From Spinacia oleracea (Eukaryota > Streptophyta > Magnoliopsida > Caryophyllales > Amaranthaceae): a stretch of 64,000 nt of DNA. Below the pieces are notes generated by a model, which searched no databases, was not told the DNA's origin, and saw nothing but the letters and a program-made list of their open reading frames with translations. A program made the position numbers and the translations under genes. Below are positions 24,182 through 36,984 of the stretch, in pieces; the first letter of the stretch is position 1, and every line of letters begins with the position of its first letter. Where the stretch lies: positions 140,806,361 to 140,870,360 of the forward strand of contig NC_079492.1 of the NCBI RefSeq assembly GCF_020520425.1, given 5' to 3'.

Positions 24182-25390
24182 TGAGTGAGTGTGAAAAAAG
24201 GGGGCGCTAAGAGGATTGCTTTGTTAGTTAATTAATTAGTTTGTTGTGTGAGAGAGTTGATCAACATATATATAGCTAATTAAAGAGATCAAGTGTCAAC
24301 TAAGTTAAGTTTATACTAGTCTTGCTTATTGGGGTCTTACGACAACCTTTCAGTATAACTTATTATTCAAACGTGTAAGGTGGCACCATATAAGGCGTCG
24401 TTCAGATCAAGTTTGATTTAAGATGATTCGATAACACGTATTACGTATATCTATATTTCGAATATATAAAAAAATAAATCAATATTTTTCATATTATTAA
24501 TTTTTTAGTTGATTTGATTCAGGCTGGCGGATTTTGATTCAGTTCCTAATGTTTATTTACAATTATAGAATATTTAAAATCAGATCATCATGTTCTTAAA
24601 TCCGCTAGTAAGAGTAACAGTTAATTTCGTTAATTTAGTTAAAACTGTTTTTTTTCCAAACACAACCCTAGGACACTTCTTTTGCTTCTTTATTTGATGC
24701 TAAAATATTATTCTTATATTTATATTCTAATTATTATCTAAATCGAATTTTTAGGCCCCTAGAAGAATTCTTTAAATTTTTTGGCCGAAAGGTTAGTATA
24801 TATTATATCCTAATACATGATAAATGTAACCATCTAAACATATTCTAGATTGTGATTATTAGAATCCACTAGATTTGTTTTTGGGGGTAAACAATTGGTA
24901 GTGATGAGTTTATCTCTCTAGCTAGATAGTCTAATCTTTTGTTTGTTCAATCACAATCTAACGCCTTTTGCCTCTAACTCTTGTCGCAAAATATTCTTTA
25001 ATTTGTTCACTCGTCCATTCAATTTTATAGTCTCTTTCAAATTTTTCAAACCAATTCGTGTGATATGCAAGAGCATAGAATATCCTATTTTAGTTGTACG
25101 ACTAGCTAGATATTGATTTGTGTAGATAATATTATAGTTGGAGTACGTGCTCTTGTCAAAAAAAATGAACTTAGAATCCTTATTCACGGCTAGGTTTCGG
25201 ATTCGACGTAGATTGGTCGACGGGAGGTATCAAGCATGCAACGTTATCAGGATTAGACTACCTTGGATCATTGGATAAAGTTTACATGGCAAATAATATT
25301 TAGACCTTGTTCTCCTCAATTAATAAAAATTAATCATAGTAGGATTACCGTGGATTCGTGTTATTGTAAATAGAAATCAATATACAATAG
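24182..25390. other. ABCG14 upstream region; nothing else recognised
   Basis: AT-rich sequence with no recognisable gene. A 78-codon minus frame at 24951-25187 has no family resemblance. Confidence 0.45.
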
Positions 25391-25393
25391 CTA

Positions 25394-26972
25394 GATTTTA
25401 GCCCGTGCGATGTACGGATTCTATTAAATTGTTAAGTTAAAATAAAACTATTATATATACCAACTGTTGTATTTATATACTTCGTATTAGATTAGATAAG
25501 TGTTTGATGTTGGATTGAATTTCATTTTAGATTTTTTTTTTTAATTGTTAGAGTGGTTGATTTTGGATGGAGTTGTATATACGTATTATTCATAATTAAT
25601 TAATAAAAATATCTACATGTAACCTAATAATTTATCTACGTGACACTCGACTTTTTTAATTCATAAATAATTTTGAAATCTTATTTTTCATTCGCCGAAA
25701 CCATTAGGTTTCCTATGTGACGCTCTAATATTAGATTAGTATTTGATTTTGGATTGAATTTTATTTTAGATTAGTGTTTGATTTTGGATTGAATTTTATT
25801 TTAGATTAGTGTTTGATTTTGGATTGAATTTTATTTTAGATTTATTTTTTAATTATTAGAGTGTTTGATTTTGGATAGAGTTGTATATATTAGTAATTAA
25901 TTAATTAAAATATCTATGTGTCACCTAATTAATTATCTATGTGGAACTCGATTTTTTAATACAAAAATAAATTAGAAATCTTATTTTTTATTGGCAGATA
26001 CCATTAGTAATCCTATGTGGCGCTCTAATAATTTAGCAAATATGCCTCCTTTATATATATATAAGTAAAATTGAGTTGTGATTATAATGAATTGGTGGTT
26101 CCTTTTAACATAACTAGATTTTAGCCCGTGCGATGCACGAACTCTATTAAATTGTTAAGTTAAAATAAAACTCCTATATATATCAACTGTTATATTATAA
26201 TTTTGGATTGAATTTCATTTTAGATTTATTTTTTAATTATTAGAGTGTTTGATTTCGGATGAAATTGCAGATGCATAATATTAATAATTAATTAATAAAA
26301 ATATCTACGTGGCACCTAATTATTTATCTACATAACACCAGACTTTTTTAACTCAAAAATAATTTTGAAATCTTATTTTTCATTAGCTGAAACCATTTGA
26401 TTTCCTACGTGGCACTCTAGGATTTATGTTTAATTTTGGATTGAATTTTATTTTAGATTAGTCTTTGATTTTGGATGAATTTTATTTCAGATTTATTTTT
26501 TAATTACTTGAGTGTTTAATTTTATATGGAGTTGTACATATTAATAATTAATTAAATAAAATATCTACGTGGAACCTAATTATTTATTTACGCGGCACTC
26601 AACTTTTTTAATTCAAAAATAATTTAGAAATCTTTTTTTTTCATTGGCCGAAACCATCAGATTTCATACGTGGTGCTCTAATATTATTTGTGTTAGTGTT
26701 TGACTTTGGACAGAATTTTATTTTAGATTAGCGTTTAATTTTGGATTAAATTTTATTTTAGATTTTTTTTTAATTAGTAGAGGATTTGTACAAATTATTA
26801 ATTAATTATCTAAAATATCTACGTGGCACCTAATTAATTATCTACGTGGCACTTGATTTTTTTAATTCAAAAATAAATTAGAAATCTTATTTTTCATTGG
26901 CCGAAATCAATAGTAATCCTAGGTGGCACTCTAATATTTCAGCAAATATGCCTACTTTATATAAATATATAG
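25394..26972. repeat. Repeated 'CCCGTGCGATG' element, at least two long copies plus partial copies
   Basis: The sequence TAGATTTTAGCCCGTGCGATG occurs at about 25394 and 26114. Each is followed by the same succession: TTAAATTGTTAAGTTAAAATAAAAC; 'gattttggattgaattttat' units; 'atctacgtggcacctaattatttatct'; 'ttgaaatcttatttttcattggc'; and 'ctacgtggcgctctaat'. The downstream blocks recur four to five times. At 25735-25845 a 34-35 bp unit is repeated three times in tandem. Related heads (GTGCAACCCACGGATG; GTGCAACGCACGGATT) stand at about 31437 and 31997. It looks like a non-coding transposon family; its class is not determined. Confidence 0.65.
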
Positions 26973-27433
26973 TAGATTCAATTGAAGGCTTCAATTGGGA
27001 GGTTTATTTGGTGTCAAAGTTCATTGAGTGAAAATACACAAGCCTATATAGGAGGAGAGTCTGACCCTGTATAAGATTGATCTTAAGTATAGCGCAATGT
27101 TATTGAATTTGGTAATCATGAGTTTTAAAAATAAGTGGCCACATGATGAAGTAAGATATATTATTATGATATTTTTAATTTCTTTATAAACGTCTTTTAA
27201 TTTCTACCAATTACAAATTCTATCATAAACAATGTTAACATATTTTTAAAAGAACAAAAAAAAAATGATGAAATATTTTGTGATATGTATAAAACACTTA
27301 ATTTTTGGACAGGATACTATGTAGTTAAAACTATTACTCCGTACAAAAAAATATTAAATGGGAATGAATTAATTATAATGTAACGTAGAATAATTTTATT
27401 CAATTGGTATATATATATATCAATTAATTGTAG

Positions 27434-27693
27434 GAATTTTTTGGTATTTACTGCCTTAAACTACACCACTTATGTATTTACTACCTTAAAACACCACTTA
27501 TTTATAGGAACATTGAATCACTTCAAACGATTAAGAAATGAAAGAGATGTCTTAATTTTAAAATGAGAAAGCTGTAAAGTGATAGTAAATAATTTTTTTT
27601 GTAAGTTTAAGGTAGTAGTTTAAAATAAAAATTTCATAAGGTAGTAAATACAAAAGTGGTGTATTTTTAAGGTAGTAAATACTTAAATTTCCT
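27434..27693. mobile_element. Inverted-repeat MITE
   Basis: The left arm, reading 'ggtatttactgccttaaact' then 'acaccactta', is inverted in the right arm, 'gtggtgtatttttaaggtag' then 'taaatac'. The arms are about 60 bp, with a further internal pair of 'aaggtagta' words. No clear target duplication was assigned. No coding frame. Confidence 0.7.
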
Positions 27694-28058
27694 TAATTAT
27701 ATGACATCTAAAAATTATAAAGTTATATAAAAATAATACTATTGTAGATTATTAATACTATTAAATTATTACATTATATAGAAATATTATACGGAGTACT
27801 TTAAAAAAAATTAGGTAAGAAGAAGGAACCCTACTGAACTAGCACCTAGAACAAGTTTACCAGCCAAGCTACGCGGGTCTTCGCTTGAGTCATGTGGTTG
27901 TGCTTATGTGGCTTATGCTTATACCAATCACAACCAAGGATGTATCACTATTTCAAACCCATGGTTATGACAACAAAGGAAGTGTAGTAATTGAAAAATT
28001 GAGTAAATTAAATTAACAAGTTGAAATTAAATTAAATTAATTAAATTGTATTAAAGTA

Positions 28059-28550
28059 CTCCCTACGTACATTCTTAAATATTAGTCCCCTTTTGATTTT
28101 TTAGTCTGTTTCAACTCAATATTTAAATGTAAATATCTCCAATTTTTAATACTTGCAACGTTGTAACTTTCACGCATGCCTATGCAAAACTTTGATCATT
28201 AATATCTTTAATTCTCTTTAAGCAAAAATGATAAAAAGTTAATATTACAAAAATACAAATTGAGACGAATCTAACAAGATCCTACATGATTATGTTTTAT
28301 CTTACGTATAAATCACCAACAATAGTCAAAATAGAATATGTGAATAGTGTAAAATACACAAACGTGGCGATTATTAAAAATCGGAGGAAGTATGAAAATT
28401 TGATTTGTTCAACTACACATTGAGACGAACAAAACAAGATCTCACATGAATATATTTAGAAATACGTATTGGAAAAAAATTATAAGATTCTCTTCAATTG
28501 TAAACAGTGACAAAATTCCAAAAGGGACTAATAATTAAGAACGTAGAGAG
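28059..28550. mobile_element. Stowaway-type MITE interrupted by a second MITE
   Basis: The outer ends are CTCCCTACGTACATTCTTAA and the complement TTAAGAACGTAGAGAG. They are flanked by TA (28057-28058 and 28551-28552). Next inside are matching TTAGTCCCCTTTTG and CAAAAGGGACTAAT-like arms. The internal part is occupied by a different MITE (28136-28390). Confidence 0.75.
28136..28390. mobile_element. Nested MITE of the 'CTTCCTCCGATTTTT' family
   Basis: The left end is TCTCCAATTTTTAATACTTG and the right end is the complement of CTTCCTCCGATTTTTAATA, with TA on both sides. The inner sequence 'ctttcacgcatgcc' and 'tttgatcattaatat' is shared with the MITE at 58615-58872. Confidence 0.75.
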
Positions 28551-28880
28551 TAAATTAAATTAATTGTATAAGTGTTAAATTCTTAAGAAAATTATAACTG
28601 ACCTATAAATCAAATTCTGATAACTACCCCACAGTAACATTCTCACCAATTCTACAAGAGAACATATCCCTTTAAATAACTCTATTTATCAAAGAAACTT
28701 ATTCACAAATTCACAAAATTTTATTTCGTATTTTTGGCCCTTCGTCCCGGATTACTCAACTTAATCAGAGATAAAATAGTGATGAGACATTTAATCAAAT
28801 ATAATTTCAATTAAATTTTCATGCACAAAGATCAAGTGTTAAAAATAAAGATAAAATTTTAAACATTATCATACATTTTT

Positions 28881-29934
28881 GAATTTTTTCGATAAAATCA
28901 CCTTTTATAGTTGTCACTTTTGAAATAACCACCTTATAAAGTTTTTTTTTAAAATACCAACGATTCTTTGACATTTCTTCCTTCCTTCTTCCCCCATTAA
29001 ATTGGTACCTCCATTAAAGAGACCTTGCACAATTTTTTTTTCTTCCAAATTCTCCCAATTTAATCAATTTGTCTTCAAATTTTCCAAATAATTTTAATTA
29101 GCTAATAATTTCACTATTAAATTGATTATTGCAAATCCACCAGTTTATTGTTATGTGATTGGGGCAAATCCACCACTGAAGGTTATGGAGGGATTTTAAC
29201 ATAATAATGAACTTAAATGAGAAGATTGGTTTTGTAGTCAGAAAAAGTGAGGTTCAACCAATGAGAAGTTGCATGAACTACTGCGATATGATCGATGTGA
29301 AAACATTAGGGAAATTTTATACGTGGAATAATAAGCAGGAGGGGGAACACAAAGTCTTCTCTAGAATTGATAGAGTGATGACAAACTGCAAATGGGTAGA
29401 TGAGTTCTACGAAGCTGAAGCTAATTATCTACCTGAGGGAGATTTCGATCACAATCCCATGGTTTTGTGCACTTACACTTCTGAAATTCACAGAAGGCCT
29501 TTTCGTTTCTACAATATGTGGACTAATAACCCTAAATTTAAAACCCTCAAATTTTACATACGATAAGCCCTAATTTAATAATTACAAATTACACGCTTCA
29601 CTACATGCACCATGCTATAAAATGGGGGAAATTGTCAAATTTTGTTAGCTAATTAAATTTACTTGGAAAATTTGAAGACCAATTGATTAAATTGGGGGAA
29701 TGAGGATTTTTTTTTGAGGAAGGTCTCTTTAATGGAGGAAGAAGGAAGGAAGAAATGAGAGGTCAAATAACTGTTGGAAATGGGGCCCTTAAATGGAATT
29801 TTTGACGGAAGTGAAAAACATGTGGTGATTTCATTAACTTTGTAAATATAAGGTGGTTATTTTAAATAATAATAATTATAAGGTGGTTATTTCAAAAGCG
29901 ACAACTTTAAAGGTGGTTTTATCAAAAAAAATTC
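28881..29934. mobile_element. Mutator-like element with ~230-290 bp inverted ends and captured L1 fragment
   Basis: The left arm (28881 to about 29110) starts GAATTTTTTCGATAAAATCA. It is the inverted counterpart of the right arm (about 29640-29934), which ends TGATAAAACC-complement and ATTC. Shared blocks include 'aaataaccaccttata', a 'ccttccttcttcc' tract, 'ctcccaatttaatcaatttg' and 'attagctaat'. The right arm repeats one block ('aaggtggttat'), making it longer. The 530 bp between holds an L1 endonuclease fragment. No transposase frame is present, so it is non-autonomous. A perfect target duplication was not seen (tacattttt against taccttta), suggesting age. Confidence 0.7.
29207..29566 (+). 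pseudogene. L1 (LINE) endonuclease-domain fragment
   Basis: A 119-codon open frame resembles the C-terminal half of the exonuclease-endonuclease-phosphatase domain of plant L1 elements. Visible motifs are GKFYTWNNKQEG, the SRIDRVMTN block (a conserved family motif), and LPEGDFDHNPMVL (the catalytic Asp-His dipeptide). It ends FRFYNMWTNNPKF before a stop. The N-terminal half and the entire reverse transcriptase are absent. It lies wholly between the inverted arms of the surrounding element, so it was probably captured by it. The frame is open but not a functional endonuclease. Confidence 0.75.
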
Positions 29935-30262
29935 TACCTTTAAAAAAAATATGTTTATACTTTTTATGAAGACTATTACGCCTTATATACTTTTATTTTT
30001 TTGGATTTTACATTACCTTGAATTATAAAAGTTTACATTACCTTGAGTTATACAAAACTAAATGAAAAAATAAAAATTGTTGCAATTTATTTTCATTATC
30101 AATATTTTTAAAACTGTTACAATTTATTTTCGGTCAATGAACCTTTTTTTGCTACAACATATACAACTTTTTATACTAATGTTACCTACGTAGTATATTT
30201 TTATTAATACTAATTAATTAAAAACTCTAAAAGTTAATTCTCTAAATGTTACAATTCATATA

Positions 30263-30511
30263 CTCCATCCGTTCTCGATTATTAATCCTTTTGTAATTGT
30301 CACTATTTACTATTGAATAAAATTTTCTAATTTATTTCCTATACGTATTCCAAAATATATTAATGTGAGATATTGTTATGTTCGTATCAATGGGTAGTTT
30401 AACGATATCAAAATTTTATATTTCTTTAACGTACGTATTTGGGATATTTACGCTTAAATATGGAGTTAAAACGGATGAAAAAGTCAAATTGATATTTAAA
30501 AACGGAGGGAG
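30263..30511. mobile_element. Stowaway MITE
   Basis: The ends are CTCCATCCGTTCTCGATTAT and the complement AAAAACGGAGGGAG, flanked by TA at 30261-30262 and 30512-30513. The 93-codon frame that overlaps it is not a gene. Confidence 0.75.
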
Positions 30512-30513
30512 TA

Positions 30514-32270
30514 TTCAATTATATCAAACAACTTACAAAGTTACATACTCCGTAAAAATATTTAAGAAGTACAAAACAAATTCAATTATACCTGCAAATA
30601 TTTTTAAAAAAAAATTAAAAAAAATAGTTAAAAATAGTTATCTCAATTGTTTTATATAATTTCATGAAACATTTCGGGACATCTTCCGGGTCAATAACTA
30701 GATTAAATAAAGAAGTAATAATACTTTTAGATCAAATATTGCATTAGCTGTGTTGGATTGTGTGTAGTTAAGAGACAATGTACAAAGAATACTTTTACTA
30801 GATTTGTATTTAGATAATATGAACTTACATAATTAGTCTTACATAATTAACCAGTTCACACCTATTATTCTTGGTTACCTTCTCCGATATTCGTGCTGAA
30901 CAAGATTTTTTTCATCTGCTTAGAACTCACCTATGTTCCAATTTGTAAACAAGTTTTTGTCTCAGACAATTTTTTGAGGTTATGAAAACGACAATCGCTT
31001 ACAGATTCCGCCATTTTCAATGTTCAAAAGTTATCTTGGTCAGACTAAGGTTTTCGGCTGCAACATAAAAAAAAATATAAGTTATTAACCAAATTATTAT
31101 ATTTATGTAAAATATACGAGTATAATTTAGTTTAAAAAAAATATTACCAAAGGTATCAAGTTTGATATGAATTTGATGGTGCTTGTATAGTATGCGAGCA
31201 TGTGAAACTATCTAATGTGTTTGAAAAGTGGCTGAATTGTCTCATGTTCTTTCTATTGGTGTTTCCAAAAAACCTTATCGTTAACCATACCGAATACAAC
31301 CACACTTTGATTCAATTCAGCTTTAAGAAGTTAGTCAATAACTAACAATGAAAAAATGAGCAAGTGTCTAAACCCTTCCTAAATTATAAAATTTAAAACT
31401 AACAAAATTTTTGCAAACGTTACTAGCTTAGGATCCGTGCAACCCACGGATGTTACTAATTTATTTACGGAGTATTATTATTTACTCGTAAACAATAATT
31501 TATTATTATGAAATATTTTTAATGAAATATTTTTAATAAAATAAAATATACAGAGTATTTGTAATTCTATTTATGATTGAGAAAATATGAGATAAAAATT
31601 ATAAATAACGGCGTAGTAAAATGTTAAATTATGTAAAAGATTATTGGGTTAAAATTAAAACTTTTGTAAATTTTGATTCACGTTTTTAGAGATTTAAGCT
31701 TGGAGACCGAGTTAGATAATTAGGTTAAAATTAAAACTTTTGTAAATTTAACTTTTGTAAATTTTATATTACTATTTTATAAAAAATTGTCTAAAACATG
31801 TTTGAGTTTAGGTAAAGATCATTGTTATAAATTTTGATTGTGGGTATGAGTTATTACCCATATCAATTTATAGTATTTTGTATAAAATGTTGATCAAAAT
31901 TCTCACAAGATAGGACAAGTTTTGTTTTTGTTAGAAATTTATTTGTCATTACTAATTATTATTACTTCATATGAAATACAACTAGGTTTAAGCGCGTGCA
32001 ACGCACGGATTAAGTTTTTTTTAATAAACTCATGATTATAAAATTATATTTTTCTCAAATTTAAGTGAAATCCTCAATCCTAGATTATTCTTCTAAGATG
32101 TCAGGACTTAATATTAGGTAAGGTAAAACCAAGTAATTGAGTTGTTATGTGCTATAGTATCAAATTAGAAGAAAATATATGCATTATTATTCGATAATGT
32201 TATATTAGCTTAAAGTCCGGTAATAGAACTCCGAATCTTTGTTGGGAACCGTAATTTAAGTTTAAAATGG
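30514..32270. other. AT-rich spacer with remnants of the GTGCAACNCACGG repeat
   Basis: Apart from short heads of the 25.4 kb repeat family at about 31428-31460 and 31985-32015, no gene or clear element was recognised. Confidence 0.45.
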
Positions 32271-32272
32271 TA

Positions 32273-32531
32273 CTCCCTCCGTTCCTTAATGTTCTATCCA
32301 TTTGGAATCTTGACACTATTCACAATGGAAGGAAATCTCTTGAATTACTACCAATATATAAGAAAAAATATAGTCATGTGGGGTGTTGTTTGATTCGTCT
32401 CAATGAGCACTTTGACAATATGAAAATTTTATAATTTTTAATAACACGTAATTAGATATATTAATGATGTAAAATGCGCATTGGTAAATGTGCCAAATTG
32501 AAATGGGTAGAACATTTAGGAACAGAGGGAG
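32273..32531. mobile_element. Stowaway MITE
   Basis: The left end, CTCCCTCCGTTCCTTAATG, and then TTCTATCC are inverted at the right end (GGGTAGAACATTTAGGAACA, then GAGGGAG). TA flanks at 32271-32272 and 32532-32533. Confidence 0.85.
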
Positions 32532-32975
32532 TACTATTTATGATGTTCAGATTAATAATTGCTCTAAACATAATTTCAAGTCTAATAGAATAGTTGTAAA
32601 TTTTTCAAATGGCAGCTCACATAATTTTTTGTTAAATCTTAAGGATGCTCACCCTATAAAATTTAATGCAATAATAAGGGAAGAAAGAAATTGTTCATAA
32701 AATTATGATTATAGTTATTAATTAATATTTTTGACATAAGATAAAGATGCAAGTAAAAGAAAAATAAGCTAATTGCAGTACATCCTTTGTTGCACTTTTT
32801 TTACAAAACATGAGCATAACTTACTTGATCTCGTCACATTGTGTTGATCACGTGAGTCCTAAATCTATACCTATCTTGAGAATGAGTTTAAATTCACTAT
32901 CTAACTTATATGAATATCTGGACCTGTCTCTCCAAGTAAGAAACTAAGGTAACCGAGTCAGTGTACAAAACTATT

Positions 32976-33512
32976 TCAGTCAAAGAGGAATCCTTTGCCC
33001 AATGAAGAGCCCACAGACAAGCCATTGTTTCGACATGTAGAGCCGATTGCCCAAAAATTATAGTCACAATCCCCAATGATTCTTGTCTCTGATGTGTTTG
33101 GTTGTTGAATCACCCAACCCATCCTTACTCTTGAAATGACTTTGTTCCATGCTCCGTCAATATGTATCACCATATCAGACATAAAAGATATTTCCAAACC
33201 TATATTTGCGTAGTAAAAAACTAGTGGATAAACTGTTGTATGCTCTGGAGGGTTTAGAAAACCTAAGTTGTCATTATCTTTCCGGCTGAAAATTATGTAT
33301 TGATCCATAGCTAACTCTTGTTGTGTTTGAAGCGCTTGTATATATCCAGTCTCGAAATGGAAAAGCTATTGAATTTTGTGTAACCCATAGGGCCCACAAA
33401 GTTGCGATGAAAGTGACTACTCGGTCAATTAACTTACCATTTAAGCTAATAAAAAGTTGGATATAGTTGAGAATCCATTTCTTGAATTAAAAGATTCCTG
33501 AATTGAAATCTT
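32976..33512 (-). pseudogene. L1 element 3' part: linker and RNase H-like domain
   Basis: Read on the minus strand from 33512, an interrupted frame contains WILNYIQLFISLNGK and TFIATLWALWVTQN, typical of the linker after the zf-RVT domain of plant L1 ORF2. The RNase H-like block of the plant RVT_3 type follows, with IHIDGAWN (catalytic Asp) and GWVIQQPN. Conserved later acidic residues are not evident and the frame changes several times. This is the downstream part of the L1 whose upstream part lies at 36985-37295. Confidence 0.65.
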
Positions 33513-33594
33513 ATACTTCAGTTATATAACAAATTATTGATGAATACATTATATCATCATGGTGGTTGTACACTTGTATCGTATGGCTTGCTGG

Positions 33595-34060
33595 TAGACC
33601 TGTCAAACGGGTCGGTCGGGTCGGGTTGTAAAAAAATATTTTCGGGTTTGAGTTGAATCGGGTCGGTCACTTTCGGGTTCGGGTTTACAAATGCTTGTTC
33701 AAAACCTAAGACTTTCGGGTTCGGGTCGATCCAACGAGTTGAGAAATTTTAAAACTCGCATTATATTTTCATTAATTTAGGTGATAAATATAAGAAATAT
33801 GGGCACAAATTGACAAATTTTCCTACACAAGTTTATATTTAGTCAAATTCAACCATAAAATGGCGTATAATTCAAATTAAAATCATATTACACACAATAG
33901 TAGTAAAAACAACATGTTTATTATGCTTAAATTTTCTCATAATCTAGTACTATAACTACAATGATTTTCAATCGGTCGGGTCTAAAACCGGTTCGGTCGG
34001 GTTTTGACCCATTACTTTTCGGGTTTCTCGGGTTCGGATAAAATCGGATATAAGATCGTT
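33595..34060. repeat. Degenerate 'CGGGTCGG' repeat, block 1
   Basis: The block starts with 'gtcaaacgggtcggtcgggt' and ends near 'gggtttctcgggttcggata'. Both ends are dense in CGGGT(C/T)(C/G)G words, with about 200 bp of AT-rich sequence between. It is non-coding. Confidence 0.55.
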
Positions 34061-35295
34061 CTATACTTAGGTGTAAAAAAATAAAAATAAAATATTAGCA
34101 ATCTTCGCATGTGAAATTTATTGGGATGATCGGATGAGATTAAATACTTAGGCAATAGGGATACATATCATTTTGCAGTTAGTGTTCTAACAAAAAATAT
34201 GTACTTCGTATAATTTAATATATAAGTTAAAAAATTCTTTATGGGTCATACTTTTGCGATGAGTTTATATTATTTTCTATTTAAAATATACTAACTTAGT
34301 ATATACTAACTTACTAAATTATATAACTTATAAAATATCATTTTTCCGATGAGATTATTTTTTGCGATGAGATTATTTTTTGTTCTTAGTATATACTAAC
34401 TTACTAAGTTATATAACTTAGTTTAATTTTCTAACTTACGTAGTATATATATACTAAATTGTATATAGATATACTAATTTCCTTGAAATCCGGTTGTTCC
34501 CAAAACCTAACAATCCTCACCTTCAAGTGATGTCTTTTTAAGTTTTTATCATAGTGAATGCCATAATATTTAGTGTTAGTACTGATAATAGTTGTGTAGA
34601 AACTGATAATTTAACCTGGGAATGTGACTCATTTATATAGGGCTTATAATAATGTAGCATATTCTGTATATTATTATTATGGAATGTATTTTTTGCTTGA
34701 AGGTGAATTATGAGTAAATATCTTTATAATAATAATCATCTAATATTTCATAACTTATATGTTGAAGAAGTTGAAAAGATGTCGTATAAATTTCATCTCC
34801 CGAATATTCTTTCCTGACAAATTTTTGAAGAGCCGAAGATTTTACTGAAGATTTCACAGCGTTATACCTAGTGTGATATATTTTCAGCCTTATTAATATT
34901 TTGTTTTAGGTTGTTTCCATTATTATAGCCTAAAATATAGAATAATAGGGCTATAAAATAGAATATTAGCCTTTATTATTTTAATATGCCTATTATCCTC
35001 ACGCTTTGACTAAGATGTCAATTTAATATGTTGCTTAATTTTGTTTCCATTGTTTTAAGGTTTAGGGTTGTATATTTTTGCTCATGTGTTTTGTATGGGC
35101 TGCATTCGTTAATTACTTATGGGTTCTACATTTTATTAAACAATCTGATATATCTATATGGGCCCTTTATGAGTTAAGTTTTTGGTAAAAAGATACACGT
35201 CGTGGGATATGGCCCCATATATTTTTGGATAATTAGCATAAATTGTGTTATATTAGCCGACTGTGAAATATTACTTGCTTTTTAAAAAAAAAATT

Positions 35296-35387
35296 AATCT
35301 ATATAATATATTAAAAGAGGGTCAATCAATGAGTGACAAATGTCATCACCACATTGATTTCATCTCTTTTAGTATATTATATAGATT
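35296..35387. repeat. 92-bp near-perfect hairpin
   Basis: AATCTATATAATATATTAAA plus AGAG is inverted 45 bases later, with one mismatch in 24. The loop holds 'gacaaatgtcatcacc'. It may be a tiny MITE or the terminal hairpin of a larger element. Confidence 0.65.
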
Positions 35388-35499
35388 ATCAATATTAACT
35401 TCATTGTCTACTCTGTATTTGTCTTTTTAGTTACACCAAATACACATTTGGTTAATAACTGGTTCTTGAGCTTCAGCGATGTCCGAAGAAATTACTTCC

Positions 35500-36590
35500 T
35501 ACCAAAAGTGTCAAATCGGATTAACGAATATGGTTTAGGTCGGATTCATGGTATTCAGGTCGAAACGGATCGAGTTGACATAGATTCATTTGGCTAATGG
35601 GAAGGATCGGATCATGTCGGATTTTTTATATATGCACGAGTTCATATCGGATCGGGTTGTAAACGGATCGAATTGTAGTCGGGTTGGGTCGAATCAGATC
35701 GGATTGGAAAATGATGGATTGTTAATGGGTTAGAAAGACTATAACGAGTTCGGGTTCAATTCATATCGAGTCGGACTAATATCGGGTCGAATTCATATCG
35801 GAACGGATTAATCGGGTAGCGGACTAAAACGGGTCGGATTGAAACAAGTTTAGCCGGGTTACATAGGATTCTGTTTCATATCGGTTCAGGTTATTATCGG
35901 ATCAAGTTAATAGGTAGCGACTTGGAATCCGGGTCGTGTCCATTCGGTTCCAAATTATATAATTATAATATCGATGACTTATTTAGGGGACGAAAATGAT
36001 AGTTAACTTTTAAAAGTATTAAGAATTTTAAAATCAGATAGTGTTTTACAAATACTTACATAGCAAGAATGTATATCAATTACAAGTTTCGTTTAAACAG
36101 AGTATATAAAGGGAGACATGAAGTACAACTAATAGTCATACACTTAATTGGTAGTGCGACGTAACTAATGTTCTCTTACGATCAGTTGTGAACGGTTCGG
36201 GTTAAACGTGTTCGGATTGAAATCGGTTCAGATTAGACGGCTCATGGGTTGAAAGGTTCGGATTAAACAGGTCAAAGATTGCAAACGAATCGAATTAAAC
36301 GGATTTTCTTCGGGTTTGAACGGATTCGGGTTCAAATATATTGAATCATAAACGAGTTTCATATCGCTTCGGTTCGGATTAAACGGATTCGAATTGTCAC
36401 GAATTGGTCTATTATGAGATGCAGATTGTAATCGGATCAATATTAATGGGTTAGGTCAGATTCGGGTTGAATATAATAGGATCGGATCGGATTTCGGATT
36501 TTAGCTCGCGGGTTCTGAACGGTCCGAATCTAAACGGTCGGATAAACCCAGCAGATTCACTGGTTCGAATTGAAAATTGACACCCGGCCC
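35500..36590. repeat. Degenerate 'CGGATCGGGT' repeat, block 2
   Basis: More than 60 scattered GGATCGG, CGGGTCG and GGATTAAACGG words. They are interrupted at about 35955-36185 by ordinary AT-rich sequence, and end at 'gaaaattgacacccggcccc'. It is non-coding. The reading frame through it (36228-36440 minus) is a by-product of repeats. Confidence 0.55.
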
Positions 36591-36984
36591 CTACTTCCTA
36601 CATAGTACTTGGATATTTTCTTTTTATTGAATACTATCTGTATACTCTGTAATCCTAACACTTATAAAGCTTCATACTTTGATTACTATTTACCCAATAG
36701 TGCATTTACGTGCATGTCCCTCATTTCCTTTTTTGTTTTATTTTGTCTTATTCTTAACAATAGAGCATTTACGGTTTCACCCTTCCATTGCTATACAAAA
36801 TGTATTGTTTTCTTTGGGTATAATTTTCTATATATTGTACATTCGAACTATCAATTAAAACGCATATGATTTCTATTTCCTGTTACATGTAAATCCAACA
36901 TCTAACTTTAACATATCATTTCTAGCATTTACCATAAATTGTAAGTTCCTAGCTTTTAAGTAACATTTTTACAAAAATAGTTTT

